Both the position numbers and the translations under genes were made by a program. The notes under the pieces are model-generated. The model ran no database searches, was not told where the DNA came from, and saw nothing but the letters and a program-made list of their open reading frames with translations. From WUQU01 sp038849025 (GTDB lineage Archaea > Thermoproteota > Bathyarchaeia > Bathyarchaeales > Bathycorpusculaceae), in contig JAWCNE010000042.1 in NCBI GenBank assembly GCA_038849025.1, forward strand, positions 1-13,226: a stretch of DNA of 13,226 nt, written 5' to 3'. How positions within the stretch are numbered: position 1 is the stretch's first letter; each line of letters opens with the position of its first letter. Below, piece after piece: positions 6,404-12,365 of the stretch.

Positions 6404-8275
6404 CTACTTCTGAACTTTGTATAGCATTTCTCCTTTCTCGTTTGTTTTAGGTATCGTTATGGTGAATTGGGCTCCCTTACCATACTGGCCTGTTTCTTGA
6501 ATTTTCCAGCCGTACATTTCACATAGTTTTGCTATCAAGTAAAGTCCATAACCTGTGCCTTTTCCGTAACCTTCCTTGAAGAGATTTAGCCGCGCATCGT
6601 CGGAAATTCCTACCCCATTGTCTTCATAAACTAGTTTCAGCTTATCCTTATCCGCCTCGTCTTCCTTATAATATATTTTTATTCGGCTAACGTTTTCGCC
6701 GTGCTTCAAAGAGTTATCAACCAAATTGTAGAAAAGCTGTCTCAGCTGCGAGTCAGCCAGCACCATCAAACCATGGCACTCATTCACCACTTCTACGCTG
6801 CTCAAGCCAGAAGACAATCCAACTGCTTCATCAAAGCTTTTCCCAACATCCACGTAGGACCGCTCTTCCACACCCAACATTTCGTAGGCGCTTGCAAAAT
6901 CGAAAATTTTAACAATCTGATCGCAAGCCAGTTCAACCTCATTTAAATATTTTAGGGCGGTATGGTCGCTGGGAAGCCTCTTTTTAACAAGATAAATATT
7001 ACTTTTGATAACTGAAAGTTTGTTTCGGGCATCATGCCTTGTCCACTTCCCGACAACGCTTAACTTTTCGTTGACCAGTCTTAATTCTTCCATCATTTGA
7101 TTCAACTTTTCCTCAGCTTTCTTCCGTTCCGTTATATCCCTCGCAATGCTCAAAATCGCGTTTTTCCCCTTATAAGTCACGAGGCTGGAGGAAATCTCTA
7201 CGGGAATAACTCTCCCATCTTTGGTGACATGGGTGGTTTCAAAAACTTGTATTTTATCCTTCGGCATATTTCTTATAAGCTCTTTTATTTCCTCCGTAGT
7301 TAAGGTAGAATCAATGTCCGGAGGCCCCATTTTAAGGAATTCTTCCCTAGAATAGCCCAAAACCCTAACAGCCGCATCGTTCACATCAATAAATTTACCG
7401 TCAAAACCAATAACCCACGCCGTATCATTCATGCCGTTAATAAGCGCTCTATACGCCTCCTCACTTTCCCGAAGAGCCTCTTCAACCTTTTTGCTTTCAG
7501 TAATATCTATGATTGAAGCCACGGATTTCTTTGTTCCCGGAATCAATTCAACATTAAGCAGCACATTTCTAATTTCGCCTTTCTTGTTGATAAAATCAAA
7601 GGTATACTGCTTTGGCGCTTTTCCGCCCCTTTTTCTCCTTTCTATGTGATATCTTTCCATTCTCTCCAAGTATTCCTCTGTTACAAATTCGGTCCACTTC
7701 TTCTTTCCCTCTATCTCCGCTTTTGAGTAGCCGCTCAACTCTTCAAAATGCTTATTCACTAGGGAAATGGTCTTATCCTCTTCTAATATGCATATTGCCG
7801 TGCCCGTGCTCTCAAAAAGAGTTTGAAACATTATCTCCGCTTTTCGCCTTTTTACCGCCTCAAGAATGTTATAAGCAAGTTCACAGTAAACTGTTTCCGG
7901 CTCTCCATTTTTGCTAACATACCCGTCTGCGCCAAGATCCATTGCTTTAACAGCTACCTCTTCTCCGCCCTTTCCAGTAAACAAAATAAATGGAATAAGG
8001 TTGCCTGTTTTTCTTAACTCCTCCAAGAACTGTAAACCATCTTTCTCCGGCATTTGATAGTCACAGACAATCACATCGTATTCCTTATTCTTCATCTTTT
8101 CAACAGCTTCCTTAACAGACAAAGCCGTGTCTACTTCGAATGCGCCTTGCCTTTCTAAACATTCTTTTGCGACACTCAAAAAACCCGCTTCATCATCCAC
8201 ATGCAAAACCCTTATAGGGACTTTCTCACCAAATTCTACAACTTCAACTGGAAACTCAATGGCAGATTCGGTCAT
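6404..8275 (-). CDS. Hybrid sensor: receiver-PAS-PAS-histidine kinase
   Basis: This is a cytoplasmic signal-transduction protein of 623 aa with no membrane segment. An N-terminal receiver domain (about 21-140) has acidic pair D27-D28, phospho-acceptor D72 in VIVCDYQMP, T100 and K122. PAS 1 (about 146-268) and PAS 2 (about 270-390) each end in a typical DITE linker (IIDITESKK, ARDITERKK). The dimerisation/phospho-acceptor box is WTRHDARNKLSVIKSN, with H414. The ATPase domain has an N-box (NLVDNSLKHGE, 517-527), a G1 box (DNGVGI, 552-557) and a G2 box (GKGTGYGLYL, 571-580). The RHDxRN H-box form is frequent in archaeal kinases. The receiver comes first, so it may gate the kinase or receive phosphate from it. 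The ATG at 8273-8275 follows no clear ribosome-binding site, and TTAAAAATTTG lies about 55-70 bp upstream. No partner regulator adjoins it. Confidence 0.93.
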   Translation of the reverse strand: MTESAIEFPVEVVEFGEKVPIRVLHVDDEAGFLSVAKECLERQGAFEVDTALSVKEAVEKMKNKEYDVIVCDYQMPEKDGLQFLEELRKTGNLIPFILFTGKGGEEVAVKAMDLGADGYVSKNGEPETVYCELAYNILEAVKRRKAEIMFQTLFESTGTAICILEEDKTISLVNKHFEELSGYSKAEIEGKKKWTEFVTEEYLERMERYHIERRKRGGKAPKQYTFDFINKKGEIRNVLLNVELIPGTKKSVASIIDITESKKVEEALRESEEAYRALINGMNDTAWVIGFDGKFIDVNDAAVRVLGYSREEFLKMGPPDIDSTLTTEEIKELIRNMPKDKIQVFETTHVTKDGRVIPVEISSSLVTYKGKNAILSIARDITERKKAEEKLNQMMEELRLVNEKLSVVGKWTRHDARNKLSVIKSNIYLVKKRLPSDHTALKYLNEVELACDQIVKIFDFASAYEMLGVEERSYVDVGKSFDEAVGLSSGLSSVEVVNECHGLMVLADSQLRQLFYNLVDNSLKHGENVSRIKIYYKEDEADKDKLKLVYEDNGVGISDDARLNLFKEGYGKGTGYGLYLIAKLCEMYGWKIQETGQYGKGAQFTITIPKTNEKGEMLYKVQK

Positions 8276-8456
8276 TTATGAACACTCTTCACTAACCCTC
8301 AGGAAATTTGAAGCTGAATATTCGAAGTTACAAATTTTTAAGTTAAAAAAGTTATGAACCCAGCATATGAATCAACACGTCCCATTAACAGTTTTCTCCC
8401 AACTAAAGCGTAAATAATTGGTAGACAACAAAATGTTAAACATGTTGAAGACAACA

Positions 8457-8463
8457 TTTATAG
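8457..8463 (+). promoter_or_regulatory. TATA box for the 3'-phosphoesterase gene
   Basis: TTTATAG lies about 35 bp before the GTG start and 27-30 bp before its GGTGG ribosome-binding site (8486-8490). This spacing fits an archaeal promoter giving a short leader. Confidence 0.45.
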
Positions 8464-8494
8464 TTAAACGGCACTTCTTAAATTTGGTGGAAAC

Positions 8495-8881
8495 GTGTTA
8501 GGCACAGATTCTGGAAGATTTGTAGTTCAACGGCACCACGCAACACATTTACACTACGATTTTAGGCTTGAAATGGATAATGTCCTAAAAAGTTGGGCTA
8601 TACCAAAAGAACCGCCTTCACAACCAGGCATAAAAAGATTGGCTGTTGAGGTTGAAGATCATCCATTAAGCTACATAAACTTTGAAGGCACAATACCCGA
8701 GGGAATGTACGGCGCTGGAAAAGTGGAAATCTGGGATGAAGGCACATACGCTCTTAAAAGCAGAAGTAAAGACAAAATAGAGTTCACATTAAACGGTGAA
8801 AAATTAAGAGGCGACTATGTCCTAATAAGGTTTAAGGAAGACAAAAACTGGCTTCTCTTCAAAAAGAAACAAACCAAGTAA
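8495..8881 (+). CDS. Stand-alone DNA 3'-phosphoesterase (LigD PE domain)
   Basis: The LigD phosphoesterase domain cleans 3' ends of DNA breaks by removing 3'-phosphate or a terminal ribonucleotide, preparing them for ligation. This 128-aa protein is the PE domain alone, with no ligase or polymerase modules in the frame or beside it. Free-standing archaeal PE proteins are known. The expected active-site residues are all visible: H14, H20, D22 and R24 in the sequence running from QRHHATHLHYDF to RLEMD, and H56 with Y60 in EDHPLSY. The conserved FEGTIPEGMYGAG follows (63-75). The spacing H14 to H56 equals that of the matching histidines in bacterial LigD. The start is GTG, supported by GGTGG 4 nt upstream. 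The ligase partner is not in this window. Confidence 0.93.
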   Translation: MLGTDSGRFVVQRHHATHLHYDFRLEMDNVLKSWAIPKEPPSQPGIKRLAVEVEDHPLSYINFEGTIPEGMYGAGKVEIWDEGTYALKSRSKDKIEFTLNGEKLRGDYVLIRFKEDKNWLLFKKKQTK

Positions 8882-8941
8882 AAGCGGCGACTATTAAACT
8901 TAAAAACAATTGTTAAACTAGAATATTTCAGGGTTTAAGCC

Positions 8942-9427
8942 ATGTTGGAACTTAAAACCGTGAAAGTTGAAGCGCCAAAAGACTGCAATGTGATTTTAGG
9001 CATGGCCCACTTCATAAAAACAGTTGAAGACCTGTATGAGGCTTTAGTTAACTCTGTTCCAAACATAAAGTTTGGGATAGGCTTCTGCGAAAGTTCCGGG
9101 CCGTGTCTAGTGAGACATGAGGGAAACGATGAAGAACTGAGGCAGCTTGCCGCAAAAAAGGCCTTTGAAATTGCATGCGGCCACAGCTTCATAATCTTCC
9201 TTAAAAACGCTTACCCAATAAACGTTTTAGACAAAATTAGGAAAGTGCCTGAAGTCTGCACAATTTACGCGGCCACAGCAAATCCTTTGGAAGTAGTGAT
9301 TGCTGAAACAGAGCAAGGCAGAGGGATTCTAGGCGTCATCGACGGCTTCAAAAACAGAGGCATAGAAACAGACGAGGACATCAAAGCTAGAAAGGAGTTT
9401 CTGCGGAAAATAGGCTACAAACTGTAA
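8942..9427 (+). CDS. Adenosine-specific kinase (DUF355 family)
   Basis: The 161-aa protein matches the DUF355 family along its whole length. Landmarks are FIKTVEDLYEALV (24-36), FGIGFCESSGPCLVRHEGND (44-63), GHSFIIFL (80-87), PINVLDKIRKVPEVC (92-106), ATANPLEVVIAET (111-123), GRGILGVIDG (126-135) and the C-terminal LRKIGYKL. The family name rests on crystal structures with bound adenosine or AMP; a physiological kinase reaction is less firmly shown, so its role in purine salvage is plausible rather than proven. The ATG at 8942 is preceded by a TATA-like ACTTAAAAACA near 8898-8908, 60 bp after the phosphoesterase gene, so it probably has its own promoter. Confidence 0.93.
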   Translation: MLELKTVKVEAPKDCNVILGMAHFIKTVEDLYEALVNSVPNIKFGIGFCESSGPCLVRHEGNDEELRQLAAKKAFEIACGHSFIIFLKNAYPINVLDKIRKVPEVCTIYAATANPLEVVIAETEQGRGILGVIDGFKNRGIETDEDIKARKEFLRKIGYKL

Positions 9428-9452
9428 TAACCATGAACTGTGTGTAGAATTC

Positions 9453-9465
9453 TCCGCAGGGCGGA
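9453..9465. terminator. Short GC hairpin between convergent genes
   Basis: TCCGC (9453-9457) and GCGGA (9461-9465) form a 5-bp stem with a 3-nt loop, 26 bp after the stop of the adenosine-specific kinase gene. No T-run follows. It could be a weak terminator or chance. Confidence 0.2.
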
Positions 9466-9522
9466 ATTGCATTGGAAAGTTATCCTCTGAAAAAGGTTCT
9501 TTGAGTGAGCGGTTTTCCATGC

Positions 9523-9741
9523 CTACCTAGAAGCTATCAACTCTTGCCGCAGTTCAAAAGGAACTTTTTCTTTCATCCTTTCAGCAGCGTAGGCAACAAG
9601 ACTTCTAAACTGCTTTTCTGTCAACACAAAACGCGCCCTTGACAAAATTTCTAAGCATATCTCCTTAAAAACCAAGTCGGCGCAACCCATTTTTGCATCA
9701 TCAATTAGTTCCTTGCAAGCCTGAAGGATTTGGCTGTTCAA
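9523..9741 (-). CDS. Small helical protein of unknown function (72 aa)
   Basis: I do not recognise this protein. It is predicted to be almost entirely alpha-helical (NSQILQACKELIDDAK, then FKEICLEILSRARFVLT and FRSLVAYAAERMKEKV), with three cysteines in the first half and no membrane segment. I chose the TTG at 9739-9741, because GGGGTGG sits 7 nt upstream of it; the TTG seven codons further out (9762) has no ribosome-binding site. A TATA-like GTTTTTAAATTC at about 9794-9805 (minus strand) would start a leader of about 30 nt. It is convergent with the DUF355 gene and monocistronic. The start signals argue for a real gene. Confidence 0.6.
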   Translation of the reverse strand: MNSQILQACKELIDDAKMGCADLVFKEICLEILSRARFVLTEKQFRSLVAYAAERMKEKVPFELRQELIASR

Positions 9742-9900
9742 TGCAATTCCACCCCGCAGCAACTAATTAACTTTGAAACATTAAAACACTTATGAATTTA
9801 AAAACCATATTTCAAATACACTTTCAATAAACCCAGTTGTCCATTTAACTAAACCGACTTTATGACGTAGCCTTTCTTCCATTCAGTTTGATTATTAAAA

Positions 9901-9955
9901 TGGATCTTTGTTCTAGACAATTAACCTAGATTTTTCATACCTAATCCTTTAAATA
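9901..9955 (+). promoter_or_regulatory. Promoter copy A with upstream element
   Basis: In order: TGGATC (9901-9906), TTCTAGA (9911-9917), TTTTTC (9931-9936) and a TATA box TTTAAATA (9948-9955). The same four blocks recur 484 bp downstream with identical spacing. The palindromic TTCTAGA core lies about 37 bp before the TATA box, where an archaeal activator would bind. Function is inferred from the conservation of the arrangement. Confidence 0.5.
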
Positions 9956-9975
9956 TCCTGTGCAGATAAACTATG

Positions 9976-10067
9976 AGTGGCGGGGGAGAAAGGAGAGAAG
10001 CTAAATCTAGTTTTTCATTACACTTTGATTTTTTCATAAATTGAGTATCTCCCGTTAGATTCTTTTT
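9976..10067 (+). ncRNA. Candidate small RNA A (about 90 nt)
   Basis: No known RNA family is recognised. The start is estimated as about 25 bp after the TATA box of promoter A, and the end as the T-run at 10063-10067. The RNA would begin with GGGGGAGA (9982-9989) and end with CTCCCGTTAG (10049-10058). GGGAGA (9984-9989) can pair with TCTCCC (10048-10053), and AATCTA (10004-10009) can pair with TAGATT (10056-10061), which would form a pseudoknot or an alternative fold. The 5' and 3' blocks reappear in the leader of the 130-aa gene at nearly equal distance. The same interval also has a 23-codon ORF from ATG 9973, so a leaderless micro-protein is an alternative. Confidence 0.4.
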
Positions 10068-10068
10068 A

Positions 10069-10269
10069 TTATTCGCATATAAACTTCCATTTTGGGCTGA
10101 GTTTCACTTCTTCTGTTTCCGGCTTGTATTCGATTATGTTGTGTTCCATTAGAAGCTTTACTGTTTCATTTAAAATTTTTTGTGGGACATTTAAGGCCTT
10201 AGATAACTCGCTTATGCTGTGCCATGAGTCGTCCTTTATTAATTGTAAGAATAGGGTTAGTTTTGACAA
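10069..10269 (-). CDS. Small winged-helix DNA-binding protein (66 aa)
   Basis: This is a single winged helix-turn-helix domain. Helix 1 is TLFLQLIKDD, the HTH is SISELSKALNVPQKILNETVKLLMEHN (18-44), and the wing is IIEYKPETEEVKLSPKWKF (45-63). It resembles the short archaeal regulators of the ArsR/MarR-like winged-helix group. The TTG start (10267-10269) is the only possible one, since an in-frame stop lies four codons upstream. On the minus strand CCTAAAATAGG near 10302-10312 could be its TATA box. It lies between two near-identical promoter regions and is convergent with candidate RNA A, so it is a natural suspect for a local regulator of these promoters. That link is inference. Confidence 0.7.
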   Translation of the reverse strand: MSKLTLFLQLIKDDSWHSISELSKALNVPQKILNETVKLLMEHNIIEYKPETEEVKLSPKWKFICE

Positions 10270-10372
10270 CTCTGCCCATCCCTAGGCTCTTAATCGGAGA
10301 AATTCCTATTTTAGGCTTGAGAATCAATATTACAGTCAATTTTTGGCAAAATTCCAGATTTTTTAAAGTTTT

Positions 10373-10439
10373 TTCTAGAAAAAATGGATCAAAGTTCTAG
10401 AACACTAGTATAGTTTTTTCTTCCTTAAAGGTTTTTATA
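10373..10439 (+). promoter_or_regulatory. Promoter copy B with two TTCTAGAA palindromes
   Basis: TTCTAGAA occurs at 10373-10380 and 10395-10402, with centres 22 bp apart, about two helical turns. TGGATC (10385-10390), the second palindrome, TTTTTC (10415-10420) and the TATA box TTTTTATA (10432-10439) are in the same register as copy A. The first palindrome has no counterpart there. A second TATA-like TATAAAA at 10451-10457 leaves the exact transcription start open. Confidence 0.5.
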
Positions 10440-10461
10440 GGCGAACAATGTATAAAATGCA

Positions 10462-10559
10462 CTGCTTTAGGGGGAGAGGAAGGCTAACTGAAAAGGGTGA
10501 ATGAAACCTTCAGCTACTTTGCTCATTCCTATCCGCTCCCGTCAGGGAGGGATTAACTA
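10462..10559 (+). promoter_or_regulatory. Structured leader B with a hairpin over the ribosome-binding site
   Basis: The roughly 100-nt leader of the 130-aa gene contains GGGGGAGAGG (10470-10479) and CTCCCGTCAG (10536-10545). CTCCC (10536-10540) can pair with GGGAG (10545-10549), which is the Shine-Dalgarno site, across a 4-nt loop. The same CTCCC can instead join a longer helix, 10472-10483 with 10529-10540, which has ten pairs and two purine mismatches. An inner hairpin, CTGAA...GG (10488-10496) with CCTTCAG (10507-10513), fits within that helix. The two folds exclude each other. No known riboswitch class is recognised. An ORF of 19 codons (10501-10560) also lies in it and ends on the first base of the GTG start. 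Confidence 0.4.
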
Positions 10560-10952
10560 GTGGAAAGTTTAACGCAAGATGAAAACGTTGAAAAGTTGAA
10601 AGCACAGTGGAAGAAGTTATGGAGGGAGCGGATTGATGACAAGCTTAAGGCTGAGGGAATAGCCAATGAAGATTATCCAATGTTGTTTGTTGATAAGGGT
10701 ACGGTGATTATTGCGACAAGAGATTTCAAAATGTTAAGTTTTAAGGAAATTTTGGAGTTAAATGGCGTAATCAATGCTGAAAGGTTTATTGCGCCGAGTC
10801 CTTCCGTTGGGGGATGGGGAAAGTTCATCAGAACGTTTATTGTTGGAAAGGGGTCTTCCAGAAGGGTTGAGTCTGCCCGGCATTATCTTGAAAGTGAGAA
10901 GCAGAGGCAACAGTTGAAGAAGGGCGGAAGAGGCTGGCTTCATCTCGAATGA
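10560..10952 (+). CDS. Unknown basic protein (130 aa) behind a structured leader
   Basis: I do not recognise this protein. The GTG start at 10560 follows GGGAGG (10545-10550) at 9 nt. The protein has a charged helical N-terminus (about 8-32, VEKLKAQWKKLWRERIDDKLK), a hydrophobic strand pair around YPMLFVDKGTVIIATRDF (39-56), a helix FKEILELNGVINAERF (61-76), a Gly-rich turn PSPSVGGWGKF (79-89), and a basic C-terminal helix with KKGGRGWLHL. It has no cysteines, signal peptide or membrane segment. The mixed alpha/beta make-up with many Lys and Arg would suit nucleic-acid or nucleotide binding, but that is a guess. It stands alone, expressed from promoter B, and its RBS can be masked by the leader. 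Confidence 0.65.
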   Translation: MESLTQDENVEKLKAQWKKLWRERIDDKLKAEGIANEDYPMLFVDKGTVIIATRDFKMLSFKEILELNGVINAERFIAPSPSVGGWGKFIRTFIVGKGSSRRVESARHYLESEKQRQQLKKGGRGWLHLE

Positions 10953-11088
10953 GAGATATTTGCCTTTTAGTTTTATGATAGCTGATGTTTGACGCCAGCA
11001 CGCGTTTTTCTTAGCGTTGCTTCATGTTGGAAATTTTGCTCTGGCTATTTCTTAAGTTAATAATAAAACTTCCTCAGGAGAATCTTAG

Positions 11089-11448
11089 ATGGGCAAATAT
11101 CGACGTAAGCTTGAGATTGTAGCGGATATACTTTATGTGGTTAAGAGAGGTGGTCAAAAAAAGACTCACGTTATGTATAAAGCTAATCTAAGCTATAAAC
11201 TTCTGAACAGGTACTTGGCTGAAATTTTGGACGCTGGATTGATTAAAGTTGAAAATGAAGATTGTTACCTACTCACGGAGAAGGGGCAAAGCTTCCTTGA
11301 CTGCTTCGATGAATACTCTAAACGTCGCCAACAGCTTGAGCAACAGTCAGGTGATCTTAACAAGGTTCTGATATTGTTAGAGAGCATGATCCAAAACAAT
11401 TTGAGTAAATCTTTAGGCGGAGAAATTCGGAATAGAGAAATTAAGTGA
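11089..11448 (+). CDS. Winged-helix regulator, SSO1118-like (PF14947-type)
   Basis: The N-terminal 70 residues form a winged helix of the type common in Crenarchaeota and Bathyarchaeia. KLEIVADILYVVKRGGQKKTHVMYKANLSY (7-36) holds the first helices and turn, YKLLNRYLAEILDAGLI (36-52) is the recognition region, and YLLTEKGQSFLDCF (60-73) is the wing and following helix. The last 45 residues (YSKRRQQLEQQSGDLNKVLILLESM and beyond) look like a coiled-coil dimerisation helix. CAGGAG (11075-11080) precedes the ATG by 8 nt. The target is unknown. The gene stands 93 bp before the glycan genes, so it may regulate them, but it is not clearly co-transcribed with them. Confidence 0.85.
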   Translation: MGKYRRKLEIVADILYVVKRGGQKKTHVMYKANLSYKLLNRYLAEILDAGLIKVENEDCYLLTEKGQSFLDCFDEYSKRRQQLEQQSGDLNKVLILLESMIQNNLSKSLGGEIRNREIK

Positions 11449-11541
11449 TCTGCGGGATAACCAAAAATGGATCTTGAAAATGGAAGATTTTCTAAATTGG
11501 CTGGTAAGTGATGCTAATTTAGTTAAATAAGGGGGGAGATC

Positions 11542-12279
11542 ATGAATACAAAATTAGACACAGCAGTGGTATTAGCGGGCGGAGCTGGCACCCGTCTAAA
11601 ACCAATTACGGGTTCTATTCCTAAAGGGATGGTGGAGATTTGCGGAAAGCCCTTATTGGAATGGATAGTGGATTGGCTTGTAGACAATGGAGTTAGAAAC
11701 ATAGTTTTTGGCGTTGCATACCGCAAAGATAAAATCATAGACTATTTTGGTGATGGGTCAAGGTTTAACGCAGATATAAAGTATAGCGTGCATACGGTTG
11801 AGGGGGGCACCTGTGAAGGTTTTAGACTTGCTATTGAGAGACACGTTAATAGAGAGAATTTCTTCGCCATGAACGGGGATCAAATTTCGGATCTGCGCCT
11901 CGCGGATCTATCCTCTTTTCATCTGCAAAACGGTTCCATTGTCACCGTGGTCGTAAACAATCCTAGGTGTCCCTATGGACATGTGGTGACAAATGATGAC
12001 CATGAAGCCGTAAACTTCATTGAAAAACCCCTTTGCCCACACGCCTGGTGTAATTCTGGAAACTATGTCTTTAACAGGAAAATATTAGATTATCTTCCAT
12101 TAAGGGGTGATATTGAGAAATTAACTTTTCCACGATTAGCAAAGGAGCGCAAGCTTAAATGTTACCCTTTTAAGGGATTTTTCGTAACAATAAATACTTA
12201 CAAGGATCTGATTGAAGCAAGAGAGATGCTCAGTAGAAGACGTGCAAGCGGAAATGCGCGTTTTTGTAATGATCTTTAA
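11542..12279 (+). CDS. Sugar-phosphate nucleotidyltransferase
   Basis: This 245-aa enzyme of the NTP_transferase (COG1208) type transfers a nucleotide to a sugar-1-phosphate to make an activated sugar. Visible elements are the nucleotide loop LAGGAGTRLKP (11-21), the lysine-bearing IPKGMVEICGKPLLEW (26-41), the metal-site NGD (111-113), FIEKP (159-163), NSGNYVF (171-177) and GFFVTINTYKD (212-222). In the last motif the usual aspartate of the D-[IV]-GT form is not seen, as in some family members. There is no C-terminal left-handed helix domain. The sugar and base cannot be told from sequence. The ribosome-binding site GGGGGGAG (11531-11538) is 3 nt from the ATG. The glycosyltransferase gene follows after 86 bp with its own RBS. 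Confidence 0.92.
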   Translation: MNTKLDTAVVLAGGAGTRLKPITGSIPKGMVEICGKPLLEWIVDWLVDNGVRNIVFGVAYRKDKIIDYFGDGSRFNADIKYSVHTVEGGTCEGFRLAIERHVNRENFFAMNGDQISDLRLADLSSFHLQNGSIVTVVVNNPRCPYGHVVTNDDHEAVNFIEKPLCPHAWCNSGNYVFNRKILDYLPLRGDIEKLTFPRLAKERKLKCYPFKGFFVTINTYKDLIEAREMLSRRRASGNARFCNDL

Positions 12280-12365
12280 CTTTAAAATAAGCATGTAATT
12301 TGGGCCTTGCAGTTTATGTTCATTTTGATTTCTCATTAAAAGTTGAGTTATGGAGGGATATATAA

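Noticed and set aside
10373..10402. TTCTAGAA as a eukaryote-like heat-shock element (TTCnnGAA).
   Set aside because: The resemblance is only formal; archaea lack HSF, and no heat-shock gene is nearby.
9976..10559. RNA copies A and B as C/D-box or H/ACA guide RNAs, or as a known riboswitch such as fluoride or TPP.
   Set aside because: No RTGATGA/CTGA pair at the ends, no ACA at the 3' end, and no conserved core of those riboswitches could be found.
11465..11541. A third possible copy of the duplicated promoter element (TGGATC at 11468 before the nucleotidyltransferase gene).
   Set aside because: TGGATC is shared, but TTCTAGA and the T-tract are missing at the right distance, and the GGGGGGAG there is the ribosome-binding site. 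Probably chance.
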